DNA of 64,000 bases from Epiperipatus broadwayi (taxonomy: Eukaryota > Onychophora > Udeonychophora > Euonychophora > Peripatidae): NCBI GenBank assembly GCA_028023455.1, contig JAQFVV010000003.1, forward strand, positions 2,070,001 to 2,134,000, in the 5' to 3' direction. The notes under the pieces were generated by a model. The model was given only the letters and a program-made list of their open reading frames with translations. It ran no database searches and was not told the DNA's origin. Below, one piece after another: positions 10,869 through 24,312 of this stretch. The position numbers were made by a program, and so were the translations under genes. Each line of letters begins with the position of its first letter. The stretch's first letter is position 1.

Positions 10869-12257
10869 CAGAATGTTATACATGTATAGAATAATCTTAT
10901 TTTGATATTTGTTTATGTATATGTGTATATATAAAAATTATATATATATATTAAAAATAGATATCGTATATATATATATTTCAGACAATAAGCTCAATTG
11001 GTTCCCCAAAATTCCTCACAAAACAAAATCATTCATTAAAAATAAACAATTGTAATAAGTTTTTATGTGGGAAAGTTATTATGTTTATCTTAAATTCAAA
11101 AGATATAAAAGCCTGATTAAAAAAATAAAACTTAAAAAGTGAGCTAATTAATAAATAAACATTTTGCTAAGCATATTATTATTATGAAAATACTAAACTA
11201 GTGCATGAATATACTGTATAAATACATTTCAGTAACTATAATCTTTTTTAATAATTCATTTCTTCAATGACAATCCACTATTTTACTTCTTATAGAACCA
11301 GAGAATACTTCCTGAATTACAATTCATTCAATTAAAATAAAGCATGTAAAAAAAAATTAACTAACCTTAAAAATTTTGTAAAAAATTAAAACAGTGTACA
11401 TTTGAAAATTTATTTTTGATTTGCTATATGTTCTATTATCAAAGAATTTTAATGTTTGTAATATTTAACCAATAAAACTTGAATTCTTTTTTGCATTGCT
11501 ATTATTATTTTTTAAATGGCAAGTTTATTTAATTTGCAAAAATGCAGTCACAATAAAATAAAAATTAGATTAAAAATATTATTTGCTGCTGATCACTGTA
11601 GTTTTAATAATGTAAATGATTAAATATTTTTTTTACCAAAGCTGTTCTTTTTATGTGTATAATAAGACCACTATTATTTAGAATATGTTAAAAATAAATT
11701 ACAAGATTATTGATTTAAAATTGAAAAAATAAATGATATTTTAAACATAGATTTTGTAAACCATAAATACATAAAGTTGACTATTAGCTGTAGAGTGCAA
11801 TAAATATTATTTTTTCTTAAAATAATTTATAAATATGATGACCATATTTTACAATAATGATTATCATATGTTCATTGTCAGCAAAATAATGCTTGTAAGA
11901 ATTTTAATCCATAAAATTGATTGAATTCAATATATTTTAGCTAATATACACATTATATTAAGACAGTTATTTTACATAATCAAAGTATGTTTTTGATTAT
12001 ATACTGTGTTGAATGAAGTTGACTTTTGTTTTATTTTGTGGTCATAAAGATGAAAATCTTTTTTATTTTGGATATGTTATATATGAAAACACTGACTGCC
12101 TTGCACAGATACTGGGTGGAAATTAGATAAAATATATTAATCATATTCATATAATCAATACATAGTTTTATGTACTATTTAATGCATAAATTCTCTACTG
12201 CAAAATACATTTTTAGCATAAATATTGCCATATTCTTTTCAGATGATGTAACTTTAA
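10869..12257. other. AT-rich interval, no gene recognised
   Basis: Two short (TA)n tracts occur at 10917-10980. Otherwise nothing I can support. Confidence 0.45.
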
Positions 12258-12386
12258 TAAACAGAGGCAAAACTCTCCATACAATAATGCCACTAAGTGC
12301 AAGCCAGATTAATCAATGAATACAGAAAGGTTTGTGCATAAAATTTATATCTAGTGTAAACATAAAGAATGGTGAGCATGTGATGT
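12258..12386. repeat. Fold-back retroposon, degraded copy B
   Basis: The left arm (AATAAACAGAGGCAAAACTC, then TCCATACA) and the 3' tail motif GAGCATGTGATG match the copy at 40667-40824. The right arm of the hairpin is replaced by unrelated sequence, so the fold-back is lost. Target duplications are not clear. Confidence 0.55.
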
Positions 12387-13284
12387 TTTATGTTAGCTTT
12401 CTTATGATGTTACAAAACTTACAAAATGGCTATCATTTTAAAAAATGGTAGTTTTTTTTAAAAAAAAAATGATTTTTTTTTTAAAGATTATAATAGTGTC
12501 TAATCAATCATAGACCAAAATATTGGATTGCTATGGTAAATCTTTACATAAATATCTATTACTAACCAAAATAAAAGTGTAATAAAAAGTGTGTGGTATA
12601 TGCAATTTTTTAAAAACTTATGAGTACATAATATAATTTATTAACATATCTATATATATTAGTAAAATCAAAACTGTCAGGCAATTTTAAAAAAGCATTA
12701 AAAGTGCAAGAAAGTGAATTTTTTAAAGAGATTTACTTACTATAAACGATGTGAAATTAATAAAATAATAAATATTTTGGAAAGATAATCTTAAGTCTTT
12801 TTGGAACATTAAAATTTCTTCTAATTTTAAATCCCAAATCATGGATAGTAGCTATGTTATATACTACATCATGATACTTCTCATATTGTTAAAGTATATG
12901 ATTTACTTATTTGGGTAGTTGATCAGTATTAAAAAGAGAATGGCATATAGTGATATTTTTTAAACATATTTAACAAAAGAAACAGGCAAGACTTGGAATT
13001 AGAATATTAATAACAAATAATTTTATTTTGAAAATACTGCTTGCAAAAATATCGAAAATTAGCATGGAAATCCATATTAAATTGAAGAAGAAAAGACTTT
13101 CATACAAAAAATTGAATAATATTCTTTTAAATATTTATGGAAATTATTAATCAAGTTAGAAATCATTTTTACTTTAATTATGCTATTAACTTAACATAAG
13201 CTCTATATAATCAGCTGAAATAATGGTCTGACTTCAAAAATAAAGTTTGGAAATGCAAGTATAGTATATATACTTAAGCCAGAT
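12387..13284. other. AT-rich interval, no gene recognised
   Basis: Homopolymer A and T runs lie near 12440-12485. No repeat or coding feature that I can support. Confidence 0.45.
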
Positions 13285-13520
13285 GTGATTAAAAGAGATT
13301 TGAAGTCAAACTTTCAAGATCTCTATAGTCATCTACTTTATCCAATATAACCGATACTCATGACAATATACATGTAAAAAGATAAATGATCTTAATATAT
13401 GTGTTTCATGTTGATGTAGCACTCCCAGTTGTTCTGGATCATTATCTGCCACACATGTATATAATCAGTGACAGGTTTATATTAAGATAACAAATCTTCA
13501 TACTTTAATGGACAGTCTAA
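13285..13520 (-). repeat. Dispersed repeat with tRNA-like module (inverted copy 2)
   Basis: The reverse complement matches copies at 2462 and 13540. It carries a block like TTATCTTAATATAAA, then GATCATTTATCTTTTT, then a tRNA-like end with CTTCAAATCTC at the box-B position. It lies head-to-head with copy 3. Confidence 0.6.
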
Positions 13521-13539
13521 TTCTTTACACTCATCAACT

Positions 13540-13985
13540 CTTAAACCATCCATACTCATCCCCCTTCACTGTATTTAAGTGGACCTATTAAGATCCTGCA
13601 TTTGAGGAGTCAAATTAACTTTGGGTCAACATGCATATGATTATAATATTGGCATCAACAATGCCCTTCAGTATTTCATCAGATTTTCAGTGATATGGAT
13701 GACTGAAGAGGTGGAGGGTAAAGAGGATGGTAGCCTGTACATTAAAGTGTGTAGATTAGTGGTCTTGCTGTAAACTGAGCCCTAATTATATATGGGTGTG
13801 GAGGTTGATAATGCAGACCAACTAATGAGTGCTACTTCAGCATAAAATACATATATTGATCATTTGCCTTTTTATATGTATTTTGTCATGTGTATCAGTT
13901 CCATTGAATAGAGTGGATAACTGTAAGGTGCTTAAAAATCTGGATTCAAATCCCCTATAATTATATGTAGCTTAAGTATATATAG
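13540..13985 (+). repeat. Dispersed repeat with tRNA-like module (longest copy, copy 3)
   Basis: The first 200 bp match 14020-14230 (words such as TAAGATCCT, GGTCAACATG, TTGGCATCAACAATG and AGATTTTCAGTGATATG). The second half matches the other copies. The end reads ATTGAATAGAGTGGATAACTG and then GGATTCAAATCCCC (13942-13955), in the spacing of tRNA box A and box B. This copy shows that the repeat unit extends at least 400 bp upstream of its tRNA-like end. Confidence 0.62.
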
Positions 13986-14019
13986 TATATTTATATTTCA
14001 ATATTACATGTTCAGTCTA

Positions 14020-14290
14020 TATTCTGCCCATCCTTCTTCTGTGTATTTAAATGGACATATTAAGATCCTAATATGAGTGCTCAGATTGACTTCAGGTCAA
14101 CATGATTATGACTATAACATTGGCATCAACAATGGCTTTGAGCATTCCATCATCAGATTTTCAGTGATATGAATTGCTGAAGAGTTGGAGAGTGAAGGGG
14201 ATTGAGGCCATTCTATTAAAGTGTGTATATTTGTTATCTTAATATAAATCGAGTACTAACTATATATATAAGATGGACCTGTAGGCCAGA
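14020..14290 (+). repeat. Dispersed repeat, 5' part only (copy 4)
   Basis: It matches 13545-13800, including the GGTCAACATG...TTGGCATCAACAATGG block, and stops near TATATATA at 14270 before the tRNA-like part. With copy 3 it forms a partial tandem. Confidence 0.6.
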
Positions 14291-14469
14291 TCCATGCTTC
14301 ATGTCTTTCTAGATTACTAGACAAGGATCAAACCTGATCCACGCGTATTATGATGTTTGTAAAACTTTCCATCTGCCATTTTATCTACATTTAAATTTTA
14401 GGCCAGTAAATAAGTTATTAATGTATTAATTTTTTATTAAAATGTTTTACTATAAATATTAGAGGGGCC

Positions 14470-14470
14470 C

Positions 14471-14505
<35 letters not shown>

Positions 14506-14506
14506 A
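14470..14506. repeat. (AT)n(AG)n microsatellite
   Basis: An AT run passes directly into an AG run. Confidence 0.9.
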
Positions 14507-17099
14507 TTACAGATGGAAACCTTTATAAAAATCAATATATAAATTTTTGGTGTGGTATTTTTTTTAAGTATTTTGTTCTGGAGATTTGCTTTTGCGATGG
14601 ACCTTACTGGCATTCTGTGGTATTAGATAAAAGAGGATCCATTGGCAGAGTGGTAATGGATTTTCTAGTTGGGGTAAAATTGGAATAGAAAGGATAGTTT
14701 GAAATGTAGATTCTGCAGATCTACATTCAATTAAAAGTGGATTTGAGACAATTGAATCATTGGGTTTATTGGAGAGTTGACCTCGGGAATACAATACCAA
14801 TATACTTTAGATTTTCACTTAGCCTGGAGCATATGAAAAAGGGAATTTCCCAAAAATAGTTAAAAAAGTATAAATAGCCAATGAGAACAATAGAAGGGAG
14901 TCAAGGTCCAGATTTTGTCAGCAATTGCCTGGCAAATCTACTTCAGTAAAATTTTTAAAATAATGATGAAAATGTTCCGAAGTATGGTAGCAGATTAGAT
15001 GGAGTCAACCCTGCCTGACTCCCGTGTCCTAAACATGACCATCAAAATTGCCATAAGCCAGAGAAACCTCATAAAAATGAACTGTTGAACGCTTTTAGTC
15101 AATTCATAGCTAGCTATGCCTGTGTGGAAATTCAGTTTTTATCATGGGATTCCAACTTCCACTTGGACTCATAATAAATTAGGTAATATATTTCCAATTT
15201 GTAATTTCTAACTGCCTAATTTATTCTTCTAAACTCCAGTGACCAAATAATGTAAATCCTGCTAATTGTAATGTCTTCTAAAATGTAATCTCCATAACAT
15301 AATTTAAATGTAATTTAAAATATTTAATTTAATAGTCTGTAAACTACAATTTCTATTACTTAAAATGTAATGTCTTTACTCTCTTTCTATCTGTTTTAAA
15401 ATTATGCTTCTTCTTAATACTAAACTTCCTTCTAATTGCGGTTTAGAAAATATTATTATTAATTACTTAAAATGAAATGAATATATGCCAATTTTTGTTC
15501 CATCTGGACAAAAGTTTTACTTAAATAAATATTTTGTTGCCTATTTCCTGACCTATGTTTGTCGGTAAATAAAAATGAATAATTTTCTAGCTCTGAAAGA
15601 TAAATACTTGGAGCAACTTTTGTTTTGTCGAAATGAAACCATTTTATATTATTATGTCTTTTTTTTAATATTTATACGTATACAGTTTAGTTGTGGGGAG
15701 ACTTGAGATACATGTATGAGAAGTCATTTAGTTAAATTATTTCATTTTTAAAGAATGAAAGGGGGGGGGTAGAAAATTAGATTCGTGTTAAATAATAAGA
15801 GAGAAATAGAATGTTATCTGAAATATTAGTGGGATTTTGCATTGAAGGGAGAGACGTGCCTCTAATAGTTATATTCATAATAATAATTAATACTTATTTG
15901 ATTCTTGTTGGTCTGATCTTGATCAATCCATATGCATTTATGTAATCTTTATAGCTCAGCACAATTATATATTTAAATGCTAAAATATATTCTCCAGTAC
16001 TAGTATTTTGCCTTGCTGGTATTTTGCTTAATTACTTGTCTTTTGTTCTTTGTAACTGCTAGATCATAACTAGATCACGTGATAATTTCACTGGCAATAA
16101 TTTTCTTATCAGGATATGAAAGCTGAAATGGGAAAAACCGGGGCAAGCGGAGTTTAGCTAGCCTTGGCAATTCTCATTCTTTTACCTGTAATATTTTAGG
16201 TTTGCCAATGGCACAGACTATTCTTTTCTTTATTTCTTGGCATCACAGGAATGGGACAAGTGAATTGAGTCTATGTTCGTGATGTAATATCAAATCCTGG
16301 GATTTGTTAACTTTCCTTTGTCTGAGCACATTATGGCAGATTGACCACGATCTGATTAATTTACGTATTTTACATCTTGAAATATTTAATTGTGAATATC
16401 GCGATCCATTTATATTTTAAATGTGTCACTCTCTCTGACACCAATCCATATAGTTTGAGTTAATCATTTCTCTCTTAAAATAAAACCACTGAGAATAAAA
16501 TTATGTTTATCATAGCTCTTTGAAAATATCCATTCTTATATCTCAGACTTGGGTGGGCATCTCACACAAATCGATAATCATTTACATTTGTTAGATTGGC
16601 ATATAAACTATACCGCTCTCTTGCCAGAGGCATAATAAATAACAGAATAGACATTTATGTTGAATAATTTATAAAATCAAATCAGAGACATTAGATAAAT
16701 TATCAAAATGTTTTATTAAATATATATCTGTGAATTTAAGCTACCTGTGGTTCGTCTCTATTTATTCATTCTAAAATTATATATTTTCTAATTAATTATT
16801 GTACTGCTATTTGATGACTTAAGGTCCACACACATACCATTTTATATTTAAATAAATAGATAGTCAAATTAAAGTTAATAATTAGAGTTAGACATACGAA
16901 TTAGGTGAGATCCATGCTCTACCGTTGATCCTAGTGGGGTGGAGTGTAGAAAAGATTAATTGCTTGCCTCGAAAATGTTGTTAATTAGTTTACAGATTTA
17001 GAGAGTGGGTAAACAGGGCAGAATCCATAAGTATTCTTTATCTTTGATCTTGTGTATGGTTGTATTCGAGGTACTTTTACCCAGGCTGTGAATCGTATT
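14507..17099. other. Non-coding interval with less AT-rich blocks
   Basis: 14560-15180 and 16020-16330 are noticeably less AT-rich than the surroundings. The first contains an antisense frame of 78 codons (14564-14800) and a TATAAATA-like box with an upstream CCAAT near 14870, which would suit a solo LTR fragment, but I could not define its ends. A G9 run lies near 15765. No family is recognised. Confidence 0.35.
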
Positions 17100-17310
17100 G
17101 AATTAACATACAATTTCGACTGATACAATATATATACTTATGAAAAATGATAATCTGGACCAATTGATGAGTGTTGATTCAGTATATAATATGTATATTG
17201 AAGATCATTTATCTTTTTCACATATCATGTATCAGTTATATTGGATAGATTGGATGACTGTATGGAGCTTGAAAGTCTGGGTTTAAATCACCTTTAAAAA
17301 TAAAGTTTGT
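17100..17310 (+). repeat. Dispersed repeat with tRNA-like module (copy 5)
   Basis: It contains the shared words GATGAGTG, GAAGATCATTTATCTTTTTC and a tRNA-like end with ATTGGATAGATTGGATGACTG followed by CTGGGTTTAAATC. Confidence 0.6.
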
Positions 17311-17311
17311 G

Positions 17312-17590
17312 GATCAAAGCTCAACTTTTATTTTAAGTTCTCAAGTGCCATATAAATTTTATGAAATAATCATTCAGTTATATTACACTCTATGGGATTT
17401 AGCACAGTGATAAAATAATGGATTTAGAAGTTTCCGAATCAAAGCTCAAACTTGTCACTTCAAATACTGGGCATTGGAACAGCAATAAAATTAGAATTTG
17501 AAAACTAAAGGTTTCTTAATCAAGGCTCAACTGTTACTTCTGGTGCTTGAACATCATATGACATTACAAACAAATAACCATTCAGTTATT
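17312..17590 (+). repeat. Partial tandem of tRNA-like repeat remnants
   Basis: Three related blocks follow one another: GGATCAAAGCTCAACTTTTA (17331), CCGAATCAAAGCTCAAACTT (17434) and TTAATCAAGGCTCAACTGTT (17516). The middle one is preceded by AGCACAGTGATAAAATAATG, which resembles a tRNA box-A region. The block AAATAATCATTCAGTTAT (17363) recurs as AAATAACCATTCAGTTAT (17572). I infer decayed tRNA-derived SINE copies. Confidence 0.45.
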
Positions 17591-19242
17591 TTTATTGCAA
17601 GTCAGCTCACATAAAAATATTAAAGGCACAATATAAAACTACAAAACCTATGGATTATCTATCTTTATTGATGATCTTGCTTTGACTTTCAAAAGAGATC
17701 ATTTTTTAAAACAGAAAAGTTTTTCAATAAGGATATGAAAGATTGAAAATATTTTTCAAAGACTGATTGGTCTTTTATCTAATATAATGAAAATATTATG
17801 TTCAATTTTTTATCTAAACAACAGGGAATCATTTTATAATTATCTTTTGTAAAAATAGACTGTAACACATGGATCATAGTCTAATTTTTATTTTTTTTTC
17901 ATTTATTTATCGTTAGAGCTTTAATTATGTTTTAGATCAAAATTAATTTCTGTGAATACACTCTTTGGAAAAGAAGCTAACTTTACTTGGGATTATAATA
18001 TGGATAGTTTTCTTAGCACTGGAATATTCTGCTGGTAAATAATATGTCTCCATATGTTATTGGAATATTCAATTCCTTTGCAGTAATTTCCTGTTCTTTT
18101 ATATACTTCTTTGCCAGATATCAGAAGATAAATTAAAGTGTGCACAAAAAATTTATAAATATCTGTTAAACAATTTGGACTTTGCAATATCTCAGGATAT
18201 AATTGCACCTTCCAAAATTCACCTCAAATCAAAATCTCTTTTTAAATCTTCACCCAAGAATTTATGAATGAAGTATTAGGTTATGTTCAAAACATTTTTT
18301 AAAGATTTAGTCATAAAGCAATTTGGATTTGATTTTTTTAGACACAATTGGTGTCTCATCAACAGATTCAGCATAATCCATGGTAATTGCACTGTTAAAT
18401 TTCTGGCTGCAGTAACAGAATTGAGGATTTATTAAAGACCCTAGCAAATTTATCTCCTAATTGGATTTCCTACAGATTTTTTATATTTTGTAACTATTAC
18501 ATTAAGTAAAAATATGAAAATATGGATTAAACTTAGGGAGATTTTTATCCTGCCATGGATTGATAATGGCTAAAAATGATTTAAAACTATGAAAATAATA
18601 TTATGGCCAGATTATGGTACAACTTTGATCTTAAGATGTATCTGAATATGGTGTATATACTGTAAGCTATCTATGGAGATACTATGTATTTTGTTTTATT
18701 GAATGAAGATTTCATTATAGATATTTTAATAGATTACATTAATTAAATATTTAGAGAAATATTTTTATGGATAAAAAAATGTAAATTTATATTTCAAATT
18801 CAACTGTGTATATACTTACTTTTTGTTTTGGTATTATATTGATATTTTAATGGAATTTTATCTGCATATTGGAAGTCCTTAAGGGGATATCTGTTTTTTA
18901 CTATACAGATAATAATCATGTGATCTAGTTAAGTTATTAATATGAAACTAATTTTAGTAACAAGTAGATGTGTACATTGATAAATGTAAAATAAATATGC
19001 ATACATACCCTGATACATGCATGTACATAATAATAAATAATATTAATTTGTGCTATCTATAGAAATTTATAATCTTTAAAGCAGCAACTTCTGTTGAAGA
19101 AAAACCAGGCAATCAAAGACAGTTGCTTAAAATATTGCAAATTTCTAAAAAGAAGGTTGCCTTGACAATAGTTTGAAATTCTTGATTGTTATAGATATTG
19201 GGATTGTTTATGTGCTGATTGGTTTCTAATGGTTATATATAT
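17591..19242. other. Interval without a supported gene
   Basis: Parts of 17990-18480 read openly on the minus strand (one frame of 71 codons at 17993-18208), with less AI-biased composition around 18360-18480. I cannot assign a family. The rest is AT-rich filler up to the LTR element. Confidence 0.35.
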
Positions 19243-22200
19243 TCTACCCTTGTAATTATGCATCTTCACTTCCGGATAATATATTGTATAAAATAAAATA
19301 GTTCTATTTCAGTTAATAATTAATAAATAAAATATTCAGCAGTAAAATTAAAATGTTTCACTAGCTCAAATTTACAATACGAATAAGGTTCAATTTATAA
19401 AAAATGAATTAAATAAATATTTAATATTTTCATGAGACTTGAAGTGAAAATACAGTTGACAAGATAGATTACCTTGAGCCAATATCCTACAGGATACTAC
19501 CTCAATGGCATAAGAACACTATCCCCCCTTATTACTATTTCAAATAACAAACTCATAGTATTCTTACGACTTTAATAACTTCTACTCACTAAGATTAAAC
19601 TAATAATTAAATTTTAATCTTCTATTTAATAATAATCTAGCTCAATAAAATAATCTCAGGTTCATAAAGTTTATTCTAAGTTAATAAAAATACGGTAGTA
19701 AAATATGAGAAGGGATTTTATGTCATAATCTACTACACTTAAACTAATAATAATAAATAACAATAATAATATTCTTCATGTAATGATATAATAAATACGT
19801 GGTAGCATTTTAATAATCTGACAAACAAAATATGTGTGGCAACTGATAGCATATAATTTAATATAATATTGTGATAACTGATTTATGACCAATAAATAAT
19901 GTAAGATTATGATTATTTAATTATAATGAATACCAATAAAATATTTAAAATTCTTAAAATAATTCTTTATTTATCTTTTGTGCAAAATTATATATTTGTT
20001 TCAGTTATTATGCATATATCGTGTTTTCATGCAGCGATGTGGAGAAATAAATAACTCTGACACAAAATTTTTTAAATAACAAAATTTAACAAAGTTTATT
20101 ACTAACAATAAATAACTAAACAATTTATTTACATTATTTACAGTGGATATCCTTAACCTTTTTTTTACTTTACAGTTTGATTTACCTGAGTTATAAAAAA
20201 AATAATTTATATTTCAATTATATTTTATTTAGATTTAGGACAAAATTTAAAAAAAAATGTTATTATTTGGTTTCTCATTATGGTTAACTTATTACAAATA
20301 AATTTATCTACTTTATTAGCAACAGCATTTTATCTCTAATATTATTAAACTATCTTATTTTAAAAAAATTCATATTTAGAAAAACATTCCATAGAAAACA
20401 AAATTTTATAATGAGTATGGATTTCTCAAAATATTTAAAAAAAATTTCATCTTGCAAAGTCAAAGATGTTACACAAATATTATCCAAAATTCAGTACTAG
20501 ATTTTAGTATTTATCACACAATGTTTACTAATCATAATATATTCTTCTTTAAGCCTTACTTTAGTATGATATAAGTTTAATCATTAATAGATTTCTGTTA
20601 ATTAATAAACAAAAATATACTATGCATATTGTTTACATAATCTACTTTGTACTATTGTATTTAAAAAAATATGCAATACTTATTTTTCTCTTTAAAAAAA
20701 ATAATACTAAAGCATTTAAAATTATTATCACTTTAAAGAAAATATCTTTGTTTAGATACCCTATTTTAAAAAATTTTATATTTCATTTCCGAAATAAAAT
20801 TCAAAATATATTTTATGATTCTTTTCTTTCCCTAGGATACTTTGGATCTTCAATTTTAAGTTATAACATTCTGCTCCTTATAAGCAACTAAACTAATCTT
20901 ATCCAAAAACGATAGCACAACCTTAGTTCTAAATTATTTATCATTTCTTTTAAAATATCTTACTAAACGATGCAGTTACATGAAATAAAGATAGCGAAAA
21001 CAGATGCATAGGATTAAGGAAGAAAGCTAGAGTATTATTCTTAACATATCTCAAAATCATGGTACAGTGCGAAGAGGTAGGACATTTATCTGCCTAATAT
21101 CCTCTAGTACAGGGACGATGTTAAAGCTATTTCTTCAGCTTTATTAGAACATCAAATATTTAAAGAAATATAAACACTGTCCAAATAAAATGTGTATCAG
21201 TCATAGGGCTATGTTAACTATGCTGATAACCACATAAAGACTAAATATTATTCCCATTCCTTATCATATCCTATTTTAAATATACATCATCTTGGTTTCC
21301 TGCTAACTATAGTACTTCCAAGCCACTATCTCAACATTATTTCTCAAGATTTTTCTACATCTTACATCGATAAAATAACTGTCTGCATTTACAAAACAAT
21401 AAATAAAATTCATTAATAGTTAAACAATCTTACTATCCCATAAGAAAAGTCTGTCCACTTCATCATTCTATATGTTTAATCATATACAATCTACTTAGAC
21501 AATATTTGAATATCCCATATCATAAAAATTTTTAAAAGAATCACATAATTATTTATTATGTTGGATTATATCACTAAAAAAAAAAAAAAAAAAAAATTGT
21601 CGTATGCATATTTTCAAATCAATCCTATCTCATAATGTTTTTTTTTTTTAAAATGTTGTATAAAATGCGTTACATATAATAAAAAAAAAAAAAACTTTTA
21701 CACTTCATTCTTCCAATTTATGGATGATCTAAAGAAAACAAAAATATACATTATAAAATTATTAATAGTTATTATTATTACCAATAACCTTTATCTAGTC
21801 ATCGTGTTCAGTAGGCTTCCTTTGTCCACTTGAGCATTGCAGATATAGAAAAAAAATTCATACCCATACACTTTATATTAAAATATTTTTTAGCTAAATT
21901 ATTAGATTGTTATATTATAAAATTTTAATATTAACAAATTAATGTTTTTATGTTTTTCCTAATCTTATATAAAATTTTAGATTTAAATTAGGTTAACAAA
22001 ATAAAAAGAATCAAAACTATAGTTACATATTTTCTTGACGATAGTTCCTGATAAGTCCAAAATGCTTATTATTTTCTCTAGAGTTTTTTTTTAAAAATGT
22101 TCTCCAAGCGTGTTAAAGTTTAAAATAAAATAATTATTAATCCATTTAGTAAAATTTAGAAAATAATCCTTGGTTTTAATTTTTAAGACGATAATATTAA

Positions 22201-22490
22201 TTAATCCCGTGAAGCTTCTTAATCTTCTCTACCAATATTCTCTGCGTATCCGATGCATCAATCCATCTAATTTAACTTTAAAAATATTCGATAAACTTTT
22301 AAGTACTATTTGTATTTCCATGGATCCATTTTTTTATTCATCTATGTGTTCACTTTTTATCTCTGTTTCCTTCTTGATACATTTAAACTTTCATTTGGTA
22401 TTTTTTATATATCTATTTTAAAATAAAAATTATTTTAAAAAATTTTTTTAATATTTTTAATAATTAAAAAGTTTTTTTTAAAAAACTTTA

Positions 22491-22522
<32 letters not shown>

Positions 22523-24101
22523 TTTTTTTAAAAAAATGTTACCTTCAGAAAGGATATAACATTTTACTCCTTTGAATATCATATTATATAAAATAATTCA
22601 TGCAATATATAATTGTCTTATTACTGTTTAAAAATAAATATTGGATCAGTTTATAAATAATACGTTTCCATACATTTTTAGACTCCGTATAATGTCCGAG
22701 CTGTGGTTTTTATGTACCAAAACAGTTCTTCGGTTAAATATTAATAAAGCTGTATCAATAAATATTTCAAATATTTTTTCAGCATTACAATTTCTATCCA
22801 TTTTATTTTGTAGTATATCCATTTTTTATTGCGTAGTTTAGGTTAAACTTTTAGATAAAATACGACTGGTAAGTACTTTAAAAATTAGAAAATCATATTA
22901 AACGAAATTATTAAAATATTTTTAGTTTATACTCTCTTTTGCAAAAAATATTTTTAAAATTATCAATTAGTTTTTTGCAGATAAAGTTATAAGAAAGTAC
23001 TAAAAAAAATTGACTAAAATAAAAGATTTTAAAAATACTATCTTTTGATAGTTATAATTTACCTCTCTCCGGTTTCAATACATTATTAATCTCCCGCTCT
23101 AACTTAGTTACAACAATATTTATCGTCTGTAAGGATACCTATTTTTTATTGGTCAATTCTTACCCCAACTTGAAAACAAATTTACATATTTTCAATTTAT
23201 AGCAGAATTATATTTGAAAAATAAAAAATGATGACGTAATGAACCCAAAATATTATTTAAAATATTACTTTTAAATAAATTATTATTTTATTAAAACTAT
23301 TTAAACATTTAAAATAACTTTTAAAATAACCTTAAATAACCTATTTCATTTATCTATTTAATTTATCTATTTTTATTTAAATAAAATATTTAATTTTTAT
23401 TATATCTGTATTCGTCTTTATTACATTACTTAAACATTACATATGATAGTTAACTTAATGTTTAATACTATTTACTTTTATGATAGGCAATAATTCTATC
23501 CAATTCTATAATATAACTTTTAAAATATTTTAAACTTTGTTATTAATTCAAACAAGCAGTGTGTGATAGTATACATTAAAAAATCACGTGATTATAACTT
23601 TGACAGACGATTTTCAATCTATTTCTCTGCCTAGACTAATAAAATTGATACACTTATTATATTATATAAAATAATTATAAAAAATTTGGAAGAACAATTT
23701 AGAAAATATAGAATTAGATATAATTTTCACCATCATAAAGTTTATTTTAAAATATACTATATTAATTTTTTTTATTAAATATGATTATAAATTTAAACAT
23801 AGCATTTATTAACTATAAGTTTTAAACTATTAAAATCGAATTTATTAAATATACTTTTAATTATTTATAGCTGTGTTATTTAATATGGCCAGCTTTTACA
23901 ACCATATGAAACAATATTTTAAGCTTTATATAACTATTTTTAAATGATTTTATATACTACATATTCTCTTTAGCTTCAAATTGTACTTTAAAGATATAAT
24001 TGACTTAATATAATTAATGTATTAAAAGAACATATTCTAAATTTAAAATTTTTTAGTAATTGACTGTTATGAATTATTACTGACCTATAGAAAAGGGCAC
24101 A
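19243..24101 (-). repeat. 3' LTR of element 1 (4859 bp)
   Basis: In element orientation it starts TGTGCCCTTT and ends AAGGGTAGA, so it has the usual TG start but not the usual CA end. It is nearly collinear with 27402-32231. The largest differences are homopolymer lengths: the A run at 21575, the A and T runs at 21640-21695, and the T run at 22490. Plus-strand frames at 20622-20891, 22170-22421 and 22641-22841 recur in the other LTR, but they are antisense to the element and I do not consider them genes. Confidence 0.85.
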
Positions 24102-24116
24102 TAACCTCCTCCTTCG
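24102..24116 (-). other. Polypurine tract of element 1
   Basis: Minus-strand GAAGGAGGAGGTTA directly abuts the TG start of the 3' LTR, the position of the plus-strand primer in LTR retrotransposons. Confidence 0.75.
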
Positions 24117-24312
24117 AACAAAAATTTTAAATTAAACATCTATCTTAATATTTACTCTATCCATTGATACTTAATATCTTTATCACTTGCTATAACCAAA
24201 TTCTATCTTGTACTACTGAAATATAAAAAAATATACTGTTTTTAATACAAACCTATAAAATATTTGGACATTACACTCAGAATCTCAACTAGTAATACTA
24301 AAAAAAAAATTT

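Noticed and set aside
13930-13960. Functional tRNA gene
   Set aside because: Box-like motifs are present, but acceptor and other stems do not pair convincingly and several decayed copies exist.
17993-18208. 71-codon minus frame as a gene
   Set aside because: No start context, no homologue that I recognise and no extension; kept only as an open relic in the interval note.
20622-22841. Plus-strand frames repeated in both LTRs of element 1 as possible genes
   Set aside because: They are antisense to the element, made of AT-rich codons (Ile, Phe, Tyr, Leu), partly change frame between copies, and are shared only because the LTRs are duplicates.
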